Positions 47,225 to 59,163 of a DNA stretch of 64,000 bases are shown here, in pieces. A program made the position numbers and the translations under genes. The stretch comes from Alligator mississippiensis. Its lineage: Eukaryota; Chordata; Crocodylia; Alligatoridae. The notes under the pieces are model-generated. The model was not told the DNA's origin. It searched no databases and worked only from the letters and a program-made list of their open reading frames with translations. The stretch lies in the NCBI RefSeq assembly GCF_030867095.1, contig NC_081828.1, forward strand, positions 4,594,001 to 4,658,000, read 5' to 3'. Position 1 is the first letter of the stretch. Every line of letters begins with the position of its first letter.

Positions 47225-50147
47225 GTGGCACCCACAAGGACAGCCCAGCCTGAAGAAGGAGAATATTGGGAACCTGAAAGCCATGGGGAGGCCAGCACTA
47301 CAGAACAGGTAAGAAACAAGAAGGTAAGAAACAATGGGCCCCATGGGACTCGGAGTGGGGGGGCAGCAAAGGCGCCAGTCGCAGGGCTCAAGTGCCTATA
47401 CACTAATGCTAGGAGCATGGGGAACAAGCAGGATGAACTAGCACTCCTGCTTGCACTAAACACCTATGACTTAGTGGGGCTAACAGAGACCTGGTGGGAT
47501 TCATCCCATGACTGGGCGGTACATATTGAGGGCTATAGATTGTACAGAAAGGACAGGGTGGGGAAGAAATGGGGAGGGGTTACGCTCTATGTCAGTGAGC
47601 GATATACATCAACCCTCATCAAGACAGAATCCAAGGATGAGGAAGTAGAAGGATTGTGGGTTAGGCTACATGGGGGGCAAGGAGAAAGGGATTTGGTGGT
47701 AGGGGTCTGCTACAGACCCCCACATCAAGGGGAAGGAAGATTCAGGGCTCCTGAGGCAACTCTCGGAGACCATAACAGCTAAAGAGGCGGTAGTCATGGG
47801 GGACCTAAACTACCCGGACATCTGCTGGGAGACGCAGACAGCAAGGTCCCATCGCTCACGCAGGTTTCTAACCTGTGTACAGGACCTCCACCTGACACAG
47901 GAGGTGCATGGTCCCACTAGGGGGAATGCCATACTGGATCTGGTATTGGCAACGGGAGATGACATGATAGGGGACCTCCAGATCGGTAGCTATCTGGGAG
48001 ACAGTGATCACCTAATAATAGAATTCACCATAAGACGGCGAGTGGGTAAGGTAACTAGTAGGGTGAAAGTGCTAGACTTTAGGAAAGCTGATCTCAGTGC
48101 ACTCAGGCGATTAGTCAAGGACGCACTGCAGAGTAGGAGATTTGAAGGGATGGGTGCCCAAGAAGAGTGGCTGTGCCTTAAGGAAACGATCCTTCGGGCA
48201 CAAAGCAAGACGATCCCCGAGTGAGGCAAAAGAGGGAAAGGGGCCAGGAGGCTTCCCTGGCAGACCAGAGAAATCCAGGGCAGCCTAAGGGCCAAAAGGG
48301 GAGCACATAAAAAGTGGAAACAGGGAGAGATCACCAAAGACGAATATACCTCCTCTGCTCGTGCTTGTAGGGAGGCAGTTAGGCGGGCCAAAGCTGCCAT
48401 GGAGCTGAGGATGGCAACCCAAGTAAAAGACAACAAGAAATTGTTTTTTAGATATATTGGGAGTAAAAGGAAGGCCCAGGGAGGAATAGGACCCCTGCTA
48501 AATGGGCAGAAACAATTGGTGACAGATAGGGGGGACCAGGCTGAACTCCTCAACGAGTTCTTTGCCTCAGTGTCCCTAAGCGAGGGGCACGACAAGTCTC
48601 TCACTGGGGTTGTAGAGAGGCAGCAGCAAGGCGCCAGACTGCCATGCGTAGATCCTGAGGTGGTGCAGAGTCACTTGGAAGAACTGGATGCCTTTAAGTC
48701 GGCAGGCCCGGATGGGCTCCATCCGAGGGTCCTGAAGGCACTGGCCGACGTCATTGCAGAGCCACTGGTGGGAATATTTGAACGCTCGTGGCACACGGGC
48801 CAAGTCCCGGAGAACTGGAAAAGGGCTAACGTGGTCCTCATTTTCAAAAAGGGGAGGAAGGAGGACCTGGGCAACTATAGGCCGGTCAGTCTCACCTCCA
48901 TCCTTGGCAAAGTCTTTGAAAAAATTATCAAGGCTCACATTTGTGAGAGCCCGGCAGGACAAATTATGCTGAGGGGAAACCAGCACGGGTTCGTGGCAGG
49001 CAGATCGTGCCTGACCAATCTAGTCTCTTTCTATGACCAGGTTACGAAACGCCTGGACACAGGAGGAGGGGTGGATGTCATATACTTAGACTTCAGGAAG
49101 GCCTTTGATACGGTATCCCACCCCATACTGGTGAACAAGTTAAGAGGCTGTGACGTGGATGACTACACAGTCCGGTGGGTGGTGAATTGGCTAGAGGGTC
49201 GCACCCAAAGAGTCGTGGTGGATGGGTCGGTTTCGACCTGGAAGGGTGTGGGCAGTGGGGTCCCGCAGGGCTCGGTCCTTGGACCGATACTCTTTAATGT
49301 CTTCATCAGCGACTTGGACGAGGGAGTCAAATGTACTCTGTCCAAGTTTGCAGATGACACAAAGCTATGGGGAGAAGTGGACACGCCGGAGGGCAGGGAA
49401 CAGCTGCAGGCAGACCTGGATAGGCTGGACAAGTGGGCAGAAAACAACAGGATGCAGTTCAACAAGGAGAAATGCAAAGTGCTGCACCTAGGGAGGAAAA
49501 ATGTCCAGCACACCTACAGCCTAGGGAATGACCTGCTGGGTGGCACAGAGGTGGAAAGGGATCTTGGAGTCCTAGTGGACTCCAAGATGAACATGAGCCG
49601 GCAGTGTGACGAAGCCATCAGAAAAGCCAATGACACTTTATCGTGCATCAGCAGATGTATGACGAACAGGTCCAAGGAGGTGATACTTCCCCTCTATCGG
49701 GCGCTGGTCAGACCGCAGTTGGAGTACTGCGTGCAATTTTGGACGCCACACTTCAAGAGGGATGCGGATAACCTGGAGAGGGTCCAGAGAAGGGCCACTC
49801 GTATGGTTAAGGGCTTGCAGACCAAGCCCTACGAGGAGAGACTAGAGAACCTGGACCTTTTCAGCCTCCGCAAGAGAAGGTTGAGAGGCGACCTTGTGGC
49901 TGCCTATAAGTTCATCACGGGGGCACAGAAGGGAATTGGTGAGGTTTTATTCACCAAGGCGCCCCCGGGGGTTACAAGAAACAATGGCCACAAGCTGGCA
50001 GAGAGCAGATTTGGACTGGACATTAGGAAGAACTTCACAGTTTGAGTGGCCAAGGTCTGGAACGGGCTCCCAAGGGAGGTGGTGCTCTCCCCTACCCTGG
50101 GGGTCTTCAAGAGGAGGTTAGATAGGCATCTAGCTGGGGTCATCTAG
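47225..50147 (+). pseudogene. CR1 ORF2 (endonuclease + reverse transcriptase), nearly intact
   Basis: The LINE replicase. The endonuclease is read first: LKCLYTNARSMGNKQDELAL at about 47388, LTETWWDSSHDW, YRLYRKDRVGKK and VVGVCYRPP at about 47700. After one frame shift (47740-47795) come MGDLNYPDICWETQ at 47796 and SDHLIIEF at about 48003. The reverse transcriptase follows in the same frame: SAGPDGLHPRVLKALADVI, ENWKRANVVLIFKKGRKEDL, NYRPVSLTSILGKVFEKIIK, YLDFRKAFDTVSHP, GVPQGSVLGPILFNVFISDL and FADDTKLWG with both catalytic Asp residues at about 49350. The tail runs to VWNGLPREVV and a stop at about 50145. Only two in-frame TGA codons (48222-48224; 50043-50045, probably a CpG change of CGA) and the one shift break it. 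48399-50045 is open for 548 codons. Confidence 0.93.
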
Positions 50148-50233
50148 ACCCAGCACTCTTTCCTGCCTATGCAGGTGGTCGGACTCCATGATCTATTGAG
50201 GTCCCTTCTGACCCTAACATCTATGAATCTATG

Positions 50234-50640
50234 AGAGGCTGAGGGACTTGGGACTCTTCAGTCTGGAGAAGCGAAGGCTCGGGGGGGACTTGGTGACAGC
50301 TTACAAAGTATATGATGTGGGGTGCATCAGGACTGGGGAGAGCATCTGTTCACCAGAGCTCCCGAATGGGATAACAAGGTATAACGACCATAAACTCCAG
50401 GAAGGCCAATTTAGACTGGATATAAGAAAAAAGTTCTTTACAGTGCAAGTGTTCAGGGTCTGGAACAAACGCCCCCCAGAGATGGTGCAAGCACCTACTC
50501 TGGGCTCCTTCAAAAACCAGATGGATATATTTCTTGCTGGGGTCACTTGATCCCAGCTGAGTTCCCACCTATGGCGGGAAGACTGGACCCAATGATCTCA
50601 TGAGGTCCCTTCCAGCCCCTAATGTCTATGAAATCACAAC
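50234..50640 (+). mobile_element. Older CR1 LINE, right part (3' end)
   Basis: Resumes the older element: ERLRDLGLFSLEKRRLGGDL, ICSPELPNGITRYNDHKLQE, FRLDIRKKFFTVQVFRVWNK and NQMDIFLAGVT with a stop at about 50548. The 3' UTR has 'ggtcccttccagcccctaat' and 'gtctatgaaatca'. Together with 43640-46157 it forms one old CR1 split by the younger copy. Confidence 0.9.
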
Positions 50641-51309
50641 CACTGGCTTTGGGTAGGCAGGTGACATCCTACAACTGCTGGCACTGCTTATTTAGGCAAC
50701 CATAGCTATCTTTGCTGTCACAGCATTGCCTACCCCATTCCACTGCTCACCCCCCTGTGTGTCCATCCAGGTCACATCACACACAGACTTGCAAGCTCAT
50801 TAGGTCTTTATCCCAACAAAGCCCAGCACAATGGGGCTCTAAGCCTTGGTTAGGTTCCTAGATAATAGGGGCCAGGAATTTGCAGTGAGAGAAACACCAA
50901 TGCAGCCTTGCAAAGCGAATGCAGGCAGCTGGCCACTGGAGAGACCAGATGGCAGAGACTTCCAGCCCCCACCCAGCCAGGTCACAAGCTCCGGCTTGCA
51001 CCATCAAAAGGCTGCCAACATCTGTACATGATATTCTCTTGTCCTAATAGTGACCTTCCTACAGCAGAGGGGAATTGCACATGAGGCAATTACAATCCTC
51101 CATGCAGCAAAGGGGAAGAGAAATGCTGGCTATCTGCTTCATTTCACCGCGAGACTGGCTGCGCCGTGTCTAGTTCTGGGTCTTGCATTTGGAGAAGAAG
51201 GGAAAGAAACTAGCAACCGGAGGCAAGCAACAAAGATAGCAAAGGGGTTGCAAGGCAGCTCCATAATGGAGGAACTAGGTATGCATTTAGTTTGAAGGAA
51301 AGGAAACTA
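50641..51309. other. Intergenic DNA, nothing recognised
   Basis: No gene or named repeat recognised. Confidence 0.35.
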
Positions 51310-51640
51310 AAAGCAGGAATAGGATTGCAGTCTTCTGTTTGAAAGCTGCCAGGGGAAGGATGGAGGAACATGGTTCTCCCTGCCAGAGGGCAGCAATGAG
51401 TTTAACCTACAGCCATACAGATTTAGATTAAATCTCAGGACGAACTTCTGAACCGTAGAGCAGTGGGATAATGGAGCCAGCTGTCCAGGGAAGTTGTGGA
51501 AGATGCTTTGCTGCAGGTTTTCAAGAAGAGGCTGGACAAACATCTCTTTGGGATGATTTAAGAACAGAGAAGCTTGCATCTATGTAGGGATTTGGACTAG
51601 GTGGGCTTCAAGGTACTTCATCACAGGGTTGGAAGGGATT
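51310..51640 (+). mobile_element. CR1-like 3' fragment
   Basis: CR1-type 3' region phrases: 'gggaagttgtggaagatgct', 'ggttttcaagaagaggctgg', 'acaaacatctctttgggatg' and 'atttggactaggtgggcttc', with an ending near 'agggttggaaggg'. Degenerate. Confidence 0.7.
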
Positions 51641-52638
51641 CCTACTTATATACAAGTGAACTCAAAAAAGCATATTTAATACTTTTTTGAGTGATGGGAA
51701 ATCAGGGCATCATGATCATTCAGCTCGCAATAATGAATAAAAATGGCAAAGGGGGTTAGGACCAGGGGATGGGATGCCAAGTCCCCACGGCTTCTTGTCG
51801 TTACCAAGTCATGTCTAGCTTCTCTTCAGCTGAGTTTTGCCGTCTGTAAAAAGAGAGCAACAGGCTCCTACCCAACTCCCAGTTACTTCAGCTTTGTCAA
51901 GTACTTTGAAATCTTGAGAGTGACTAAAAACCACGCAGAACATTAGTGCTACAGGGGTGCCAAACTTGGTAGGTGTACAAGATTTCCATTGTTGGCAACA
52001 ATCGGTATCATCTAGACACCAGTTTGATTCTCTACCCAGTTCTCAGCTTCATCATTCGGTGCAGCTGTACTGGTCCAGTTAAATACATTGGCTCAGGAAG
52101 GCAGAAACGCAGCTAGCAAAGGCTCTGGAAGTCAAGGAGCGGACATTTCCCTTGCAGCTTGTAGACTGCTCTTCTCCCCCAGCAGGGCCATCCTTTAAGA
52201 AGCAAATTTTAAAATTTTAAAGGGGCTGTTTGGAAAACCATTCCTTCACCACTTCTTTCACCAGACCTGGCTAGGTGAGGACACCCACACACTACAAATC
52301 CTGCATGCACTAGTCATGGTGAAATTGTATTGGACCCAGACTTGATTGTGAACTCAAGCAAGCAGTTCCAGTTCTTTCACTCCTTACAATATTTGTACCT
52401 TCCCTGGTGTCCTGTCACCGCATTTTGGTAGCAGGACTGCACCGTGCCTATTTGGAGGCAAACAATGCTGAAACAGGGTCCTGAAAAGAAAATAGCTGTG
52501 ACTCAGTTTTTCCTTGTGATTAACATCTCTGTGTATATCTCGGATTGTATAAATACATCTCGGATTTAATTAGTTGATAAAGAGTTCTGCCTTTTGCCTG
52601 ACCAGACTAAAATAGTTACTTCTCTCGGTTCTTCCCTG
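51641..52638. other. Intergenic DNA, nothing recognised
   Basis: No gene or named repeat recognised. Confidence 0.35.
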
Positions 52639-53160
52639 CCATGATGAAGAAGTCACATGGGGTTAGGAAGGCAATTTTCCCCTCCTGTTATGGGTGTCAG
52701 GGGTGTTTTTCACTTTCCTTAGAAACACTGCGTGTTGGCTGCAGCCAAAGCTGGAGATTTTGGCTAGGGTCTGCCAATGCTCCTGCTGGGACTTAAAAAA
52801 CCCAGAGGCGTGCATGCATCAGTAGCACTTGCGAGCCAGATTTCCCTGCTAAAAGGAGGAAGGAGAGCTACAGAAGCCATAGGGTCTCCCTATTCTGCTT
52901 AGGGTCAGCCCAAATCAACACATTTGGGATCAGGAAGGAATTTTACCCTATGGTCAGATCAGCAAGGTCTGTGGGGATTTCTGCCTTCCTTTGCAGCGGG
53001 GGCTTAGGTCTTTTCCTTGGACCTCGAGTGCATTTCAACAAATGTCTTCTTTTCTTTGCAAGGACAGGACACCAACAGTGCCCTCATCCCCCTGCTTTAC
53101 CTGCAGCAAGTTAGGGTGTCTTTGATGCTTCAGGTATTGTGCCTGGTAGTTGTGCAAGCT
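52639..53160 (+). mobile_element. CR1/L3-type 3' UTR fragments
   Basis: Two overlapping tail phrases typical of L3-like CR1: 'aggaaggcaattttcccctc' at about 52664 and 'ggatcaggaaggaattttac' at about 52928. 'gtctgtggggatttctgcct' and 'ttcctttgcagcgggggctt' follow the second. A segment at about 52826-52880 ('cgagccaga..tccctg.taaaag') recurs at about 53572-53605. Confidence 0.7.
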
Positions 53161-53164
53161 GGTT

Positions 53165-53300
53165 GTTCACAACGTTTTTAAGAACCGGTTGTCTAGTTTA
53201 AGGCAGGAATGATCCAGCCTTGAGCCGGGGTGGGTGCGGGGTTGGATTAGGTGACCTCCTGAGGTCCCTTACAGCTCTAGGAGGCTATGATTTCATGCAT
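53165..53300 (+). mobile_element. CR1 3' tail
   Basis: Contains 'ggttggattaggtgacctcc' and 'tgaggtcccttacagctcta', a standard CR1 3' end, then 'ggctatgatttcatg'. Confidence 0.8.
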
Positions 53301-54185
53301 TTAACTCAGCACCTGACCAGGCAATAAGCCAATGGGATGGAGGTTTAAAGATGATGTTCACAGATACTGCAGCAATGGATCCCATGTGTGCCGTCACAAG
53401 TGCTTGCATCATAAATAACTTGTGTATAAAAGGATAGTGGAACTATTCGACCTACTTCAGTGAACTTCTCCAGCCTCTGGTTATTAGTTCTAATGCTGAA
53501 CATCTGTCTTTGACCCCGGGTAGGAGCACAAGGGCTGATATTCTGTTAGAGTACAGAAGTGGTAGCAGCCTGCGAGCCAGAGCTCCCTGGTAAAAGAGGG
53601 AGGACAAACTACCTCCTAGAAGCCTGACGGGCCACACAGACACCCTTAGGCTGCTAACATATGAGGACCATGAACCCCAGGTGGAGCAGAGCCGCTAGCA
53701 CGTCCAGGTCTGATGCATTGTGCAATTCCCCCTGGAGTCGATTCCCACTGGGCTGTTGAGCCAGCACAAAACATAGTGCATGATCCATTAGCTTTGCTTC
53801 CAAATGCAACTGCAGAGGCCCATGCTAATAATGCTACGTAGGAAGCATGGGATAGGGGTGGAGCATGGGCTCCAAAACCGCAGTATGAAAAAGGAGCCCC
53901 AAGAACAACTCACCTAACACTTCTACCAGCTGCACCTGGGCCCCAAATACCCCACACCTTACCTGGCTGCTCTGCTGTGCACATGGTCACCTCTGTAATT
54001 GGTGTGAAGAAATAGGAAATAGGCAAACTAGCATCAAGGGGAGGAGCTGGTATGGGGTAACAACCTTTGTGGTCCCTGGGTATGTTGTAGCTGGCAGAAG
54101 GGAGATGCTTTGTATCATGTCCTTACACTTAGCCACCATCCAAGAAATCAGAGCCTGCCTCAAGACCTCAGCCCAGACAGGATTG
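53301..54185. other. Intergenic DNA, old repeat traces
   Basis: Apart from the short repeated CR1/L3-like phrase at about 53572-53605, no gene or element recognised. Confidence 0.35.
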
Positions 54186-54193
54186 CTCTGCAT

Positions 54194-54470
54194 CAGCGGT
54201 TCTCAACCTTTCTTTGTACCAGGACCCATTTGTAAGCATCAATGGCCAGTCCCAACCCAGTGCCCCTCACTCCTGACCCACTGCCCCCTTCCCCCAGCCT
54301 CCCAGCATGTGGGGTAAAGGGTGTCTTTGAGGCATGGGGGCAAAGGAAAAGCCAGTTTCCCATGTTTTTCTTCTTTAAAGGAGAATCTATTTTTACAGTT
54401 TTGTTCACAACCCTTTCGTATAGTCTTGAGACCCACTTTTGGGTCATGACCCATGGGTTGAGAAACACTA
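54194..54470. mobile_element. hAT-type MITE
   Basis: Ends CAGCGGTTCTCAACCTTTCT and, on the other strand, TAGTGTTTCTCAACCCATGG. An 8-bp duplication flanks it (CTCTGCAT at 54186-54193, CTCTGTAT at 54471-54478, one mismatch). It carries 'cttgagacccacttttgggt', characteristic of this hAT group. No transposase. Confidence 0.82.
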
Positions 54471-54879
54471 CTCTGTATAGCAGACAAAATTAGGGATCCT
54501 GAAAACTCTGCACTCGTGTTCTCCTGAACATGTTCTGCCTCGGGACCTCGGGTAGGATTCAGGGTCATGGTTTGGCCTGCAGGGACTGCTCCCTGGCTCC
54601 CTACAGTAGCCATCACGCATGGCACAACTGCCCCCAAGCTTGTATGTTCATGATAAAATGGCCAACTTTAGCCTACACCATGGAGAGAAACCAGGTCTCA
54701 CCTCAGCTGAACTAGATCACACAGGAACTATCTGATCATCTCACTGCAGGCAAGGGGACCTACACCAAGAAGGCTTATCATCCTAAAGAGTGTTGATGAG
54801 CAGTAGCTGCCTGCATTTATTTATGTTACAGGAGCTCCTCAGCTAAAAACAGGAGCTGTAAAATCACAGGTATGGGTAG
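54471..54879. other. Intergenic DNA, nothing recognised
   Basis: No gene or element recognised. Confidence 0.35.
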
Positions 54880-55062
54880 AATCAGGTCTCAATCTTCACA
54901 ATGAAGAGTCTGTAACAACCTCAATACGCTAAGAGGAAACTGAAGCACAGAGCAGTGAAGTGACTTGACTGAGATCACACAGCGGATCGGTAGCAGAGCT
55001 ACAGCCACAACCCAGCTCTCCTGGTTCCCCGCTCAGTGTCCGACCTGCTAAACCACTCCACC
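54880..55062 (+). repeat. MIR SINE
   Basis: Contains 'gaggaaactgaagcacagag', 'cagtgaagtgacttgactga' and 'gatcacacagcggatcggta', then 'gcagagctacagccacaacc'. This is the core and 3' region of MIR, + orientation. Confidence 0.8.
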
Positions 55063-55101
55063 TCGAAAGCAAAAAACTAGACAACGAACTATAGGGTAGA
55101 T

Positions 55102-55226
55102 CAGGACTGCTCAAGTGGCATCCCATGGGCTGCCTGCAGCTTGCGAGGGGTTAAATCATGGCCCGCAAGGCTCCTTGGTGCATCTCCAGGACCAACCCAC
55201 TGGGACAAAGAAGCTGGACAGCCCTG
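55102..55226. mobile_element. Short hAT-like MITE
   Basis: Starts CAGGACTGCTCAAG, ends CTGGACAGCCCTG (reverse CAGGGCTGTCCAG). It contains 'cccatgggctgcc' and 'catggcccgcaaggc', as in hAT MITEs of the CAGGGCTGCCCAA type. The duplication match is weak (5 of 8). Confidence 0.5.
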
Positions 55227-56744
55227 CTGCAGATTATTCAAAGCATTGTAGACATCCCAGCTACCAGTGACATGAGCCAGTAAAGACTTGCTAAAGGTAC
55301 AGAGAAAGATGGGACCCCCCTCCGCCCCCACCACTCATTCTGGTTTCCTGGGATCTGCAGGGGAATTGTGCCCTGTGATTTCTCTCATATAACAGCTACC
55401 CAAGCAGTGTGAACCAACTCATGCCAGGCCAAGCTGTCACTTGCCTTTTGTTAGCACCGGACTTTTGCTTCTAATGACACCCGCTTCTGTTTCATTCGGT
55501 GTCCAAGGAGCATAATGGTTAATGGAACAATTATGGATCTGCAAACACACAAAGACCGGGCGTTGGATCAGACCGGGTGGGCAAAGACAAACAACGGTTG
55601 GTGTTATTCATTTCAGGATGACGTTTAAAGTTGCTTTGCAACCCCCAATGGTCTTTCATCCTCACTAAGACCTCCCCTCCTCCCCCACCACATGGGCTGA
55701 AATGCTTACGCAAGGGAAGTGTTAAATGTCTAATCCCAGTTGAATGCTGCTGAGTGAGCAATTACTAGCAAACTCTCAGGATCTTGGCTTTGAAATCCAT
55801 GTACAATGCTAAAGCTGCAGGACAGCTGGGAGCTCTTGAGAACAAAAAATCACATGGACAGGAGACTTGACACTGCATGGGAAGTCTGTTCCCGTCTCTG
55901 CCACAGACTCACTATGTGGCCCCAGGCAAATCACTTAACACATGCATTTCACCTGAGCTTTTCTGTCCAGTGAGAATGCTGATCGGCCTGGCCGCAGTGC
56001 TGGGAAGCTTCATCAGTGTTTATAAAAGTGAGACAGGAAATGTCAGGCTAGAGCTGCTTTTCAAACCCAGCATTCCCTCCGGTGGGGCTGAAATGTCAAA
56101 GGAAATGCAAAGAAACCTACAGAAAATAGGGGAAACAAGGAAAAAAAGCTTCCCCCCTGAGCACTGAAGATGACTTATACCCCGAAGCTAGAGAGTTGAA
56201 CCTGTCCAAAGCTCTTGGCTATTACTTAACATTTTTACTCCTTTTTGTTTCTTGCTTTAAGATCCCCAGGGAAAAGCTGCTCCACTACGTGCAATACCAT
56301 TAAAAGCAGAGCTAGTGCTTTGATGCCGGCTATGCCAAGGGGTCAGATTGGATTCAGGTCTCTGGGTTTCCGGTGGCCAGCTGCTCGTTTCCAGGCTCCA
56401 AGAGGAGCTGGTTCCGGTTGCAACATTAGGAGCACGTTGGAGGAAGAAAACAGGAATTGATTTCAGGTTTACTGTTTGTCCACAGCAAGGATCAATGCAC
56501 TAAAAACTGCACTCATTTGGCATTGTTCTTCCCCTTTCACTTAGCCTTCTGGTGTTGGAAGATCCTTACTGTTCTCCAGTGCTAGGCTATGAACAATTTA
56601 CTGTATCTATAGTCTTAGTCTACTCATTAAAGTAAAAATCCTTCCCCTGGTATTTCTAGAACTCCAGGTCCCCACGGCACTTTCCATTCAATAGAGTGTG
56701 TCTAGGTTTATAGCAGTGTAACTAAGCATAGGATCCATCTCTTA
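55227..56744. other. Mostly unique intergenic DNA
   Basis: No gene recognised. About 55440-55830 is non-repetitive and balanced in composition, a possible conserved non-coding stretch, but nothing in it is diagnostic. A short MIR-like piece lies at about 55890-55960. Confidence 0.35.
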
Positions 56745-56910
56745 GCGACTCATTTAGTCAGTATCCTCATAAGGTCATTATTATCCCCATTTTACAGATG
56801 GGCAAATTGAGGCATTGAACCAATTGCTTAACTTTTTTATGTTGAACAAGTCAGTGCCAGGGCTGACCCCAGGAATCCTACCCTCTTGCCCTTTGCTCTA
56901 GCCATGAGAC
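56745..56910 (+). repeat. MIR SINE
   Basis: Contains 'tcattattatccccatttta', 'cagatgggcaaattgaggca', then a decayed 'agtcagtgccagggctgacc' and 'aggaatcctaccctcttgcc'. Clear MIR order, + orientation. Confidence 0.85.
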
Positions 56911-58179
56911 CCTATAAATCTAGGAAGCCAGATGATTTGGTTGCTTTTCCAAGGCTTCAGATTAATCAATCCTGCTCCTCATTAAACCAGTATTTTAAGT
57001 CACCCTAGCACTGACTAATAGAAACAGATGCTAATGTCTGACTTGCTTTTGTCCTTAGAAAGTTCTGCCTTACCCTGGCAAAAATGGAGCCAAGCTTTCG
57101 GACATCCTTTAAGCCATAGAGCTATTTAGATCAGGATATGAACTTTACAGTTCTGGCCTGTCTCTTGTCTTTAGTGGATACAGCCAAAAGGAAATTCAGA
57201 TTTCTACATCCTTCCTACCCCAATTCCTTGCAAATAATGCATGTGCATTTTCCTTCGTGGCTTCCTTTTTTACCCAGAGTAAGTGATCCAAAGTGAGCTG
57301 TGCAGACCAGTGTACCCAAAGGCACCAGGGACTTCAAAAGAGGCATGGGCTCTTCGTATGTGCAGCACCTAGCACAGTGAGCTCCCATCCACAGCCAAGA
57401 GCTTGGAGAAGGGCAAAGTGGCTCACAAAAGGCAACTGTGATTAGCCTGGGGAGGAAACCAATGCACTTTGCAAGCAGGTGAGCACTTTCACCTCTTCAG
57501 CTAGAAGAAAAGCTATCAGGATTTTTAAGGCTAGGAAGAAATGGCTGCTAATAGAAGAGGATTAGGTACAGACAAGCAAAAGGCCCTAAAGTTGTTCTTC
57601 ATGCAAAATCAGTGCATTTGAAAAAATAAAACAAAACAAGGAAGCCAACTCAAAGGATTCCTTGAAACTAGAGCTCAATAAGCAACCACGCTCCGCTGGC
57701 TCAAGTCCGTATCCACTAGAAATCCCCAGCTTTCTCCTTGCACTTCCCTATGTAGTGGTGATCTCTCTCTCTATATTCTCATACTTTGCTAGTATCCCTA
57801 TTTGTTTCATGCTACTACAGTGCAATGTAGCCCTGCTCCGTATCTGGGATCCCTACAAGTTACCATTACTCTAACAACACACCCCTCCAAACCAAGCCGT
57901 CTTCCCCCAGCCCTGCTCCAAACCAGAGCCTTCCCCAAACCCCTCCCTTAAAGCTCTTCCTTAATGACCAAGTTGCTTTCAGCTGAGCAGAACCACATCT
58001 TCCACCCCCACCCTCCAAAATCACCTAGATGTGGCTTTAAATCAGCACCTGATTAAGTGCAACCACCTGGTTGAGCTGTTCTGCCCAAGCAGAGCCTGCT
58101 GCTGGGGGGGAAGGAGTCTCAACAGCATTCGGAGGCTGAATTGTGGTAGCTTTCCATGGGAATGAGGCAGACAAGGTTT
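56911..58179. other. Intergenic DNA, nothing recognised
   Basis: No gene or named repeat recognised. Confidence 0.35.
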
Positions 58180-58332
58180 TTGGGGGGTAGATGTGATGTT
58201 TTTTATCAGTTGGAAAAGTTGTTCTTTGTAAGCTTTTGGGCACAAATATAGGAATGAGGCACTTGGATAGCCTTAAAGATGCTGGTTGTTAGCACACAAG
58301 AGCCAGGTGTGTAAAGGTAGCCAAGGGAAGGA
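58180..58332 (+). repeat. Dispersed repeat (caaggtt/agcttttgg family)
   Basis: Begins 'gacaaggtttttggggggta', contains a decayed 'gatatcttttattag' block, 'agttggaaaagttgttcttt' and 'gtaagcttttgggcacaaat'. The right part (58229-58332) is repeated almost exactly at 59061-59163. Confidence 0.65.
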
Positions 58333-58714
58333 CTTGCTCTGCATTGGGAGGGGAAAGACTGCATTCTGTAAATGCTTTTCTTCCTGAGAAAGGTGATGCA
58401 GGGGTGTTGGTGTACGTGAGGTGAAACATGCTGTGCTGTCCTGAGCACATTGTACATTGTGCAATCGCAGTTGTGTGCTGCTGTTTTCCCCAAATACCTA
58501 ACTGAAGAACATCCCTGGTTTCAGCAAAGCTGCAGAGTCAGCATCGCTTAAGGAAGAAAGAGACCCAGTTAATAAACAGCTCAGTGGGGAGGACCCTTCA
58601 GCCCTCAGGGAAAGTCTCTAGAGCCTTTCCTTTCCCCTTGGAGGAAGTGGGTTCAGTCCTGCCCCTATTTGTATTGAACAACAGGACAAAAGTTTGCTGC
58701 AGGCTGGTGGGAGA

Positions 58715-58835
58715 GGCATTCTGCTGGCACCCTTCTTGATGCCGCTGGCTTGAGGGCCACCTGGGGCAAGCTCTTTGATCACTCTGTGCCTCAGTTTTCC
58801 CATCTGGAAACTGAAGGTTAAACTCCTTAACTTCT
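58715..58835 (-). repeat. MIR SINE
   Basis: 'tctgtgcctcagttttccca' then 'tctggaaactgaaggttaaa' is the reverse complement of the MIR 3' region, so the SINE is on the - strand. Confidence 0.75.
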
Positions 58836-59005
58836 GTAAATAAGAACGGCCATGTCCTGGATCAGACCCTAAGTCCATCTCGCCCAGTGTCACATGGGGG
58901 CAGAGAGCGGATGCTGAAAGGGGGAGTGTACCTGCTTATTATAATTAGTAGTAGTAGTAGTCACTCTTGTTCATCACCGTGCAAGGTATTTCTGGCCAGA
59001 CCTAC

Positions 59006-59163
59006 TGTTCTACAGATGAACAACTGAGGCATGGGAAGATTTTTATAGGTACATAGGTGCAAGCTTTTGGGCACAAATATAGGAATGAGGCACTCAGATA
59101 GCCTTAGAGATGTTGGCTGTTAGCAAACAAGAGCCAGGTATTTAAAGGTAGCCAAGGGAGGGA
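59006..59163 (+). repeat. Composite duplicated segment
   Basis: Bases 59006-59060 match 59560-59613 at about 95% ('ctgttctacagatg.acaact' ... 'tttttataggtacataggtg'). Bases 59061-59163 match 58229-58332 at about 92% ('aagcttttgggcacaaatat' ... 'ggtagccaaggga'). The segment joins pieces of two neighbours 0.6-0.8 kb away at about 59060. Confidence 0.8.

Larger units (their letters stand above)
46158..50233 (+). mobile_element. Young, near full-length CR1 LINE nested in the older CR1
   Basis: A long, little-decayed CR1 of about 4.08 kb. It has ORF1 (46214-47184), ORF2 (about 47225-50147) and a 3' UTR ending 'gaccctaacatctatgaatc' plus TATGA at about 50233, the CR1 terminal repeat. It interrupts the older CR1: host ORF2 stops at NMSHQC and resumes at ERLRDLGLFSLEKRRL. 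By comparison with the CR1 at 3732-4319, about 74 codons (about 220 bp) of the host element are missing at the junction, so the insertion was accompanied or followed by a target deletion. Confidence 0.92.

Noticed and set aside
48399-50045. 548-codon open frame as a host gene
   Set aside because: It is the CR1 reverse transcriptase (DGLHPRVLK, FADDTKLWG, VPQGSVLGP) inside a LINE.
51050-51295. 81-codon frame starting MTFLQQRG
   Set aside because: No motif and no splice context. Adjacent sequence is repeat-rich intergenic DNA.
58900-58965. (GTA)n-like tract as a possible array
   Set aside because: Only a short AGT/GTA microsatellite. No CRISPR-type repeats occur in this vertebrate DNA.
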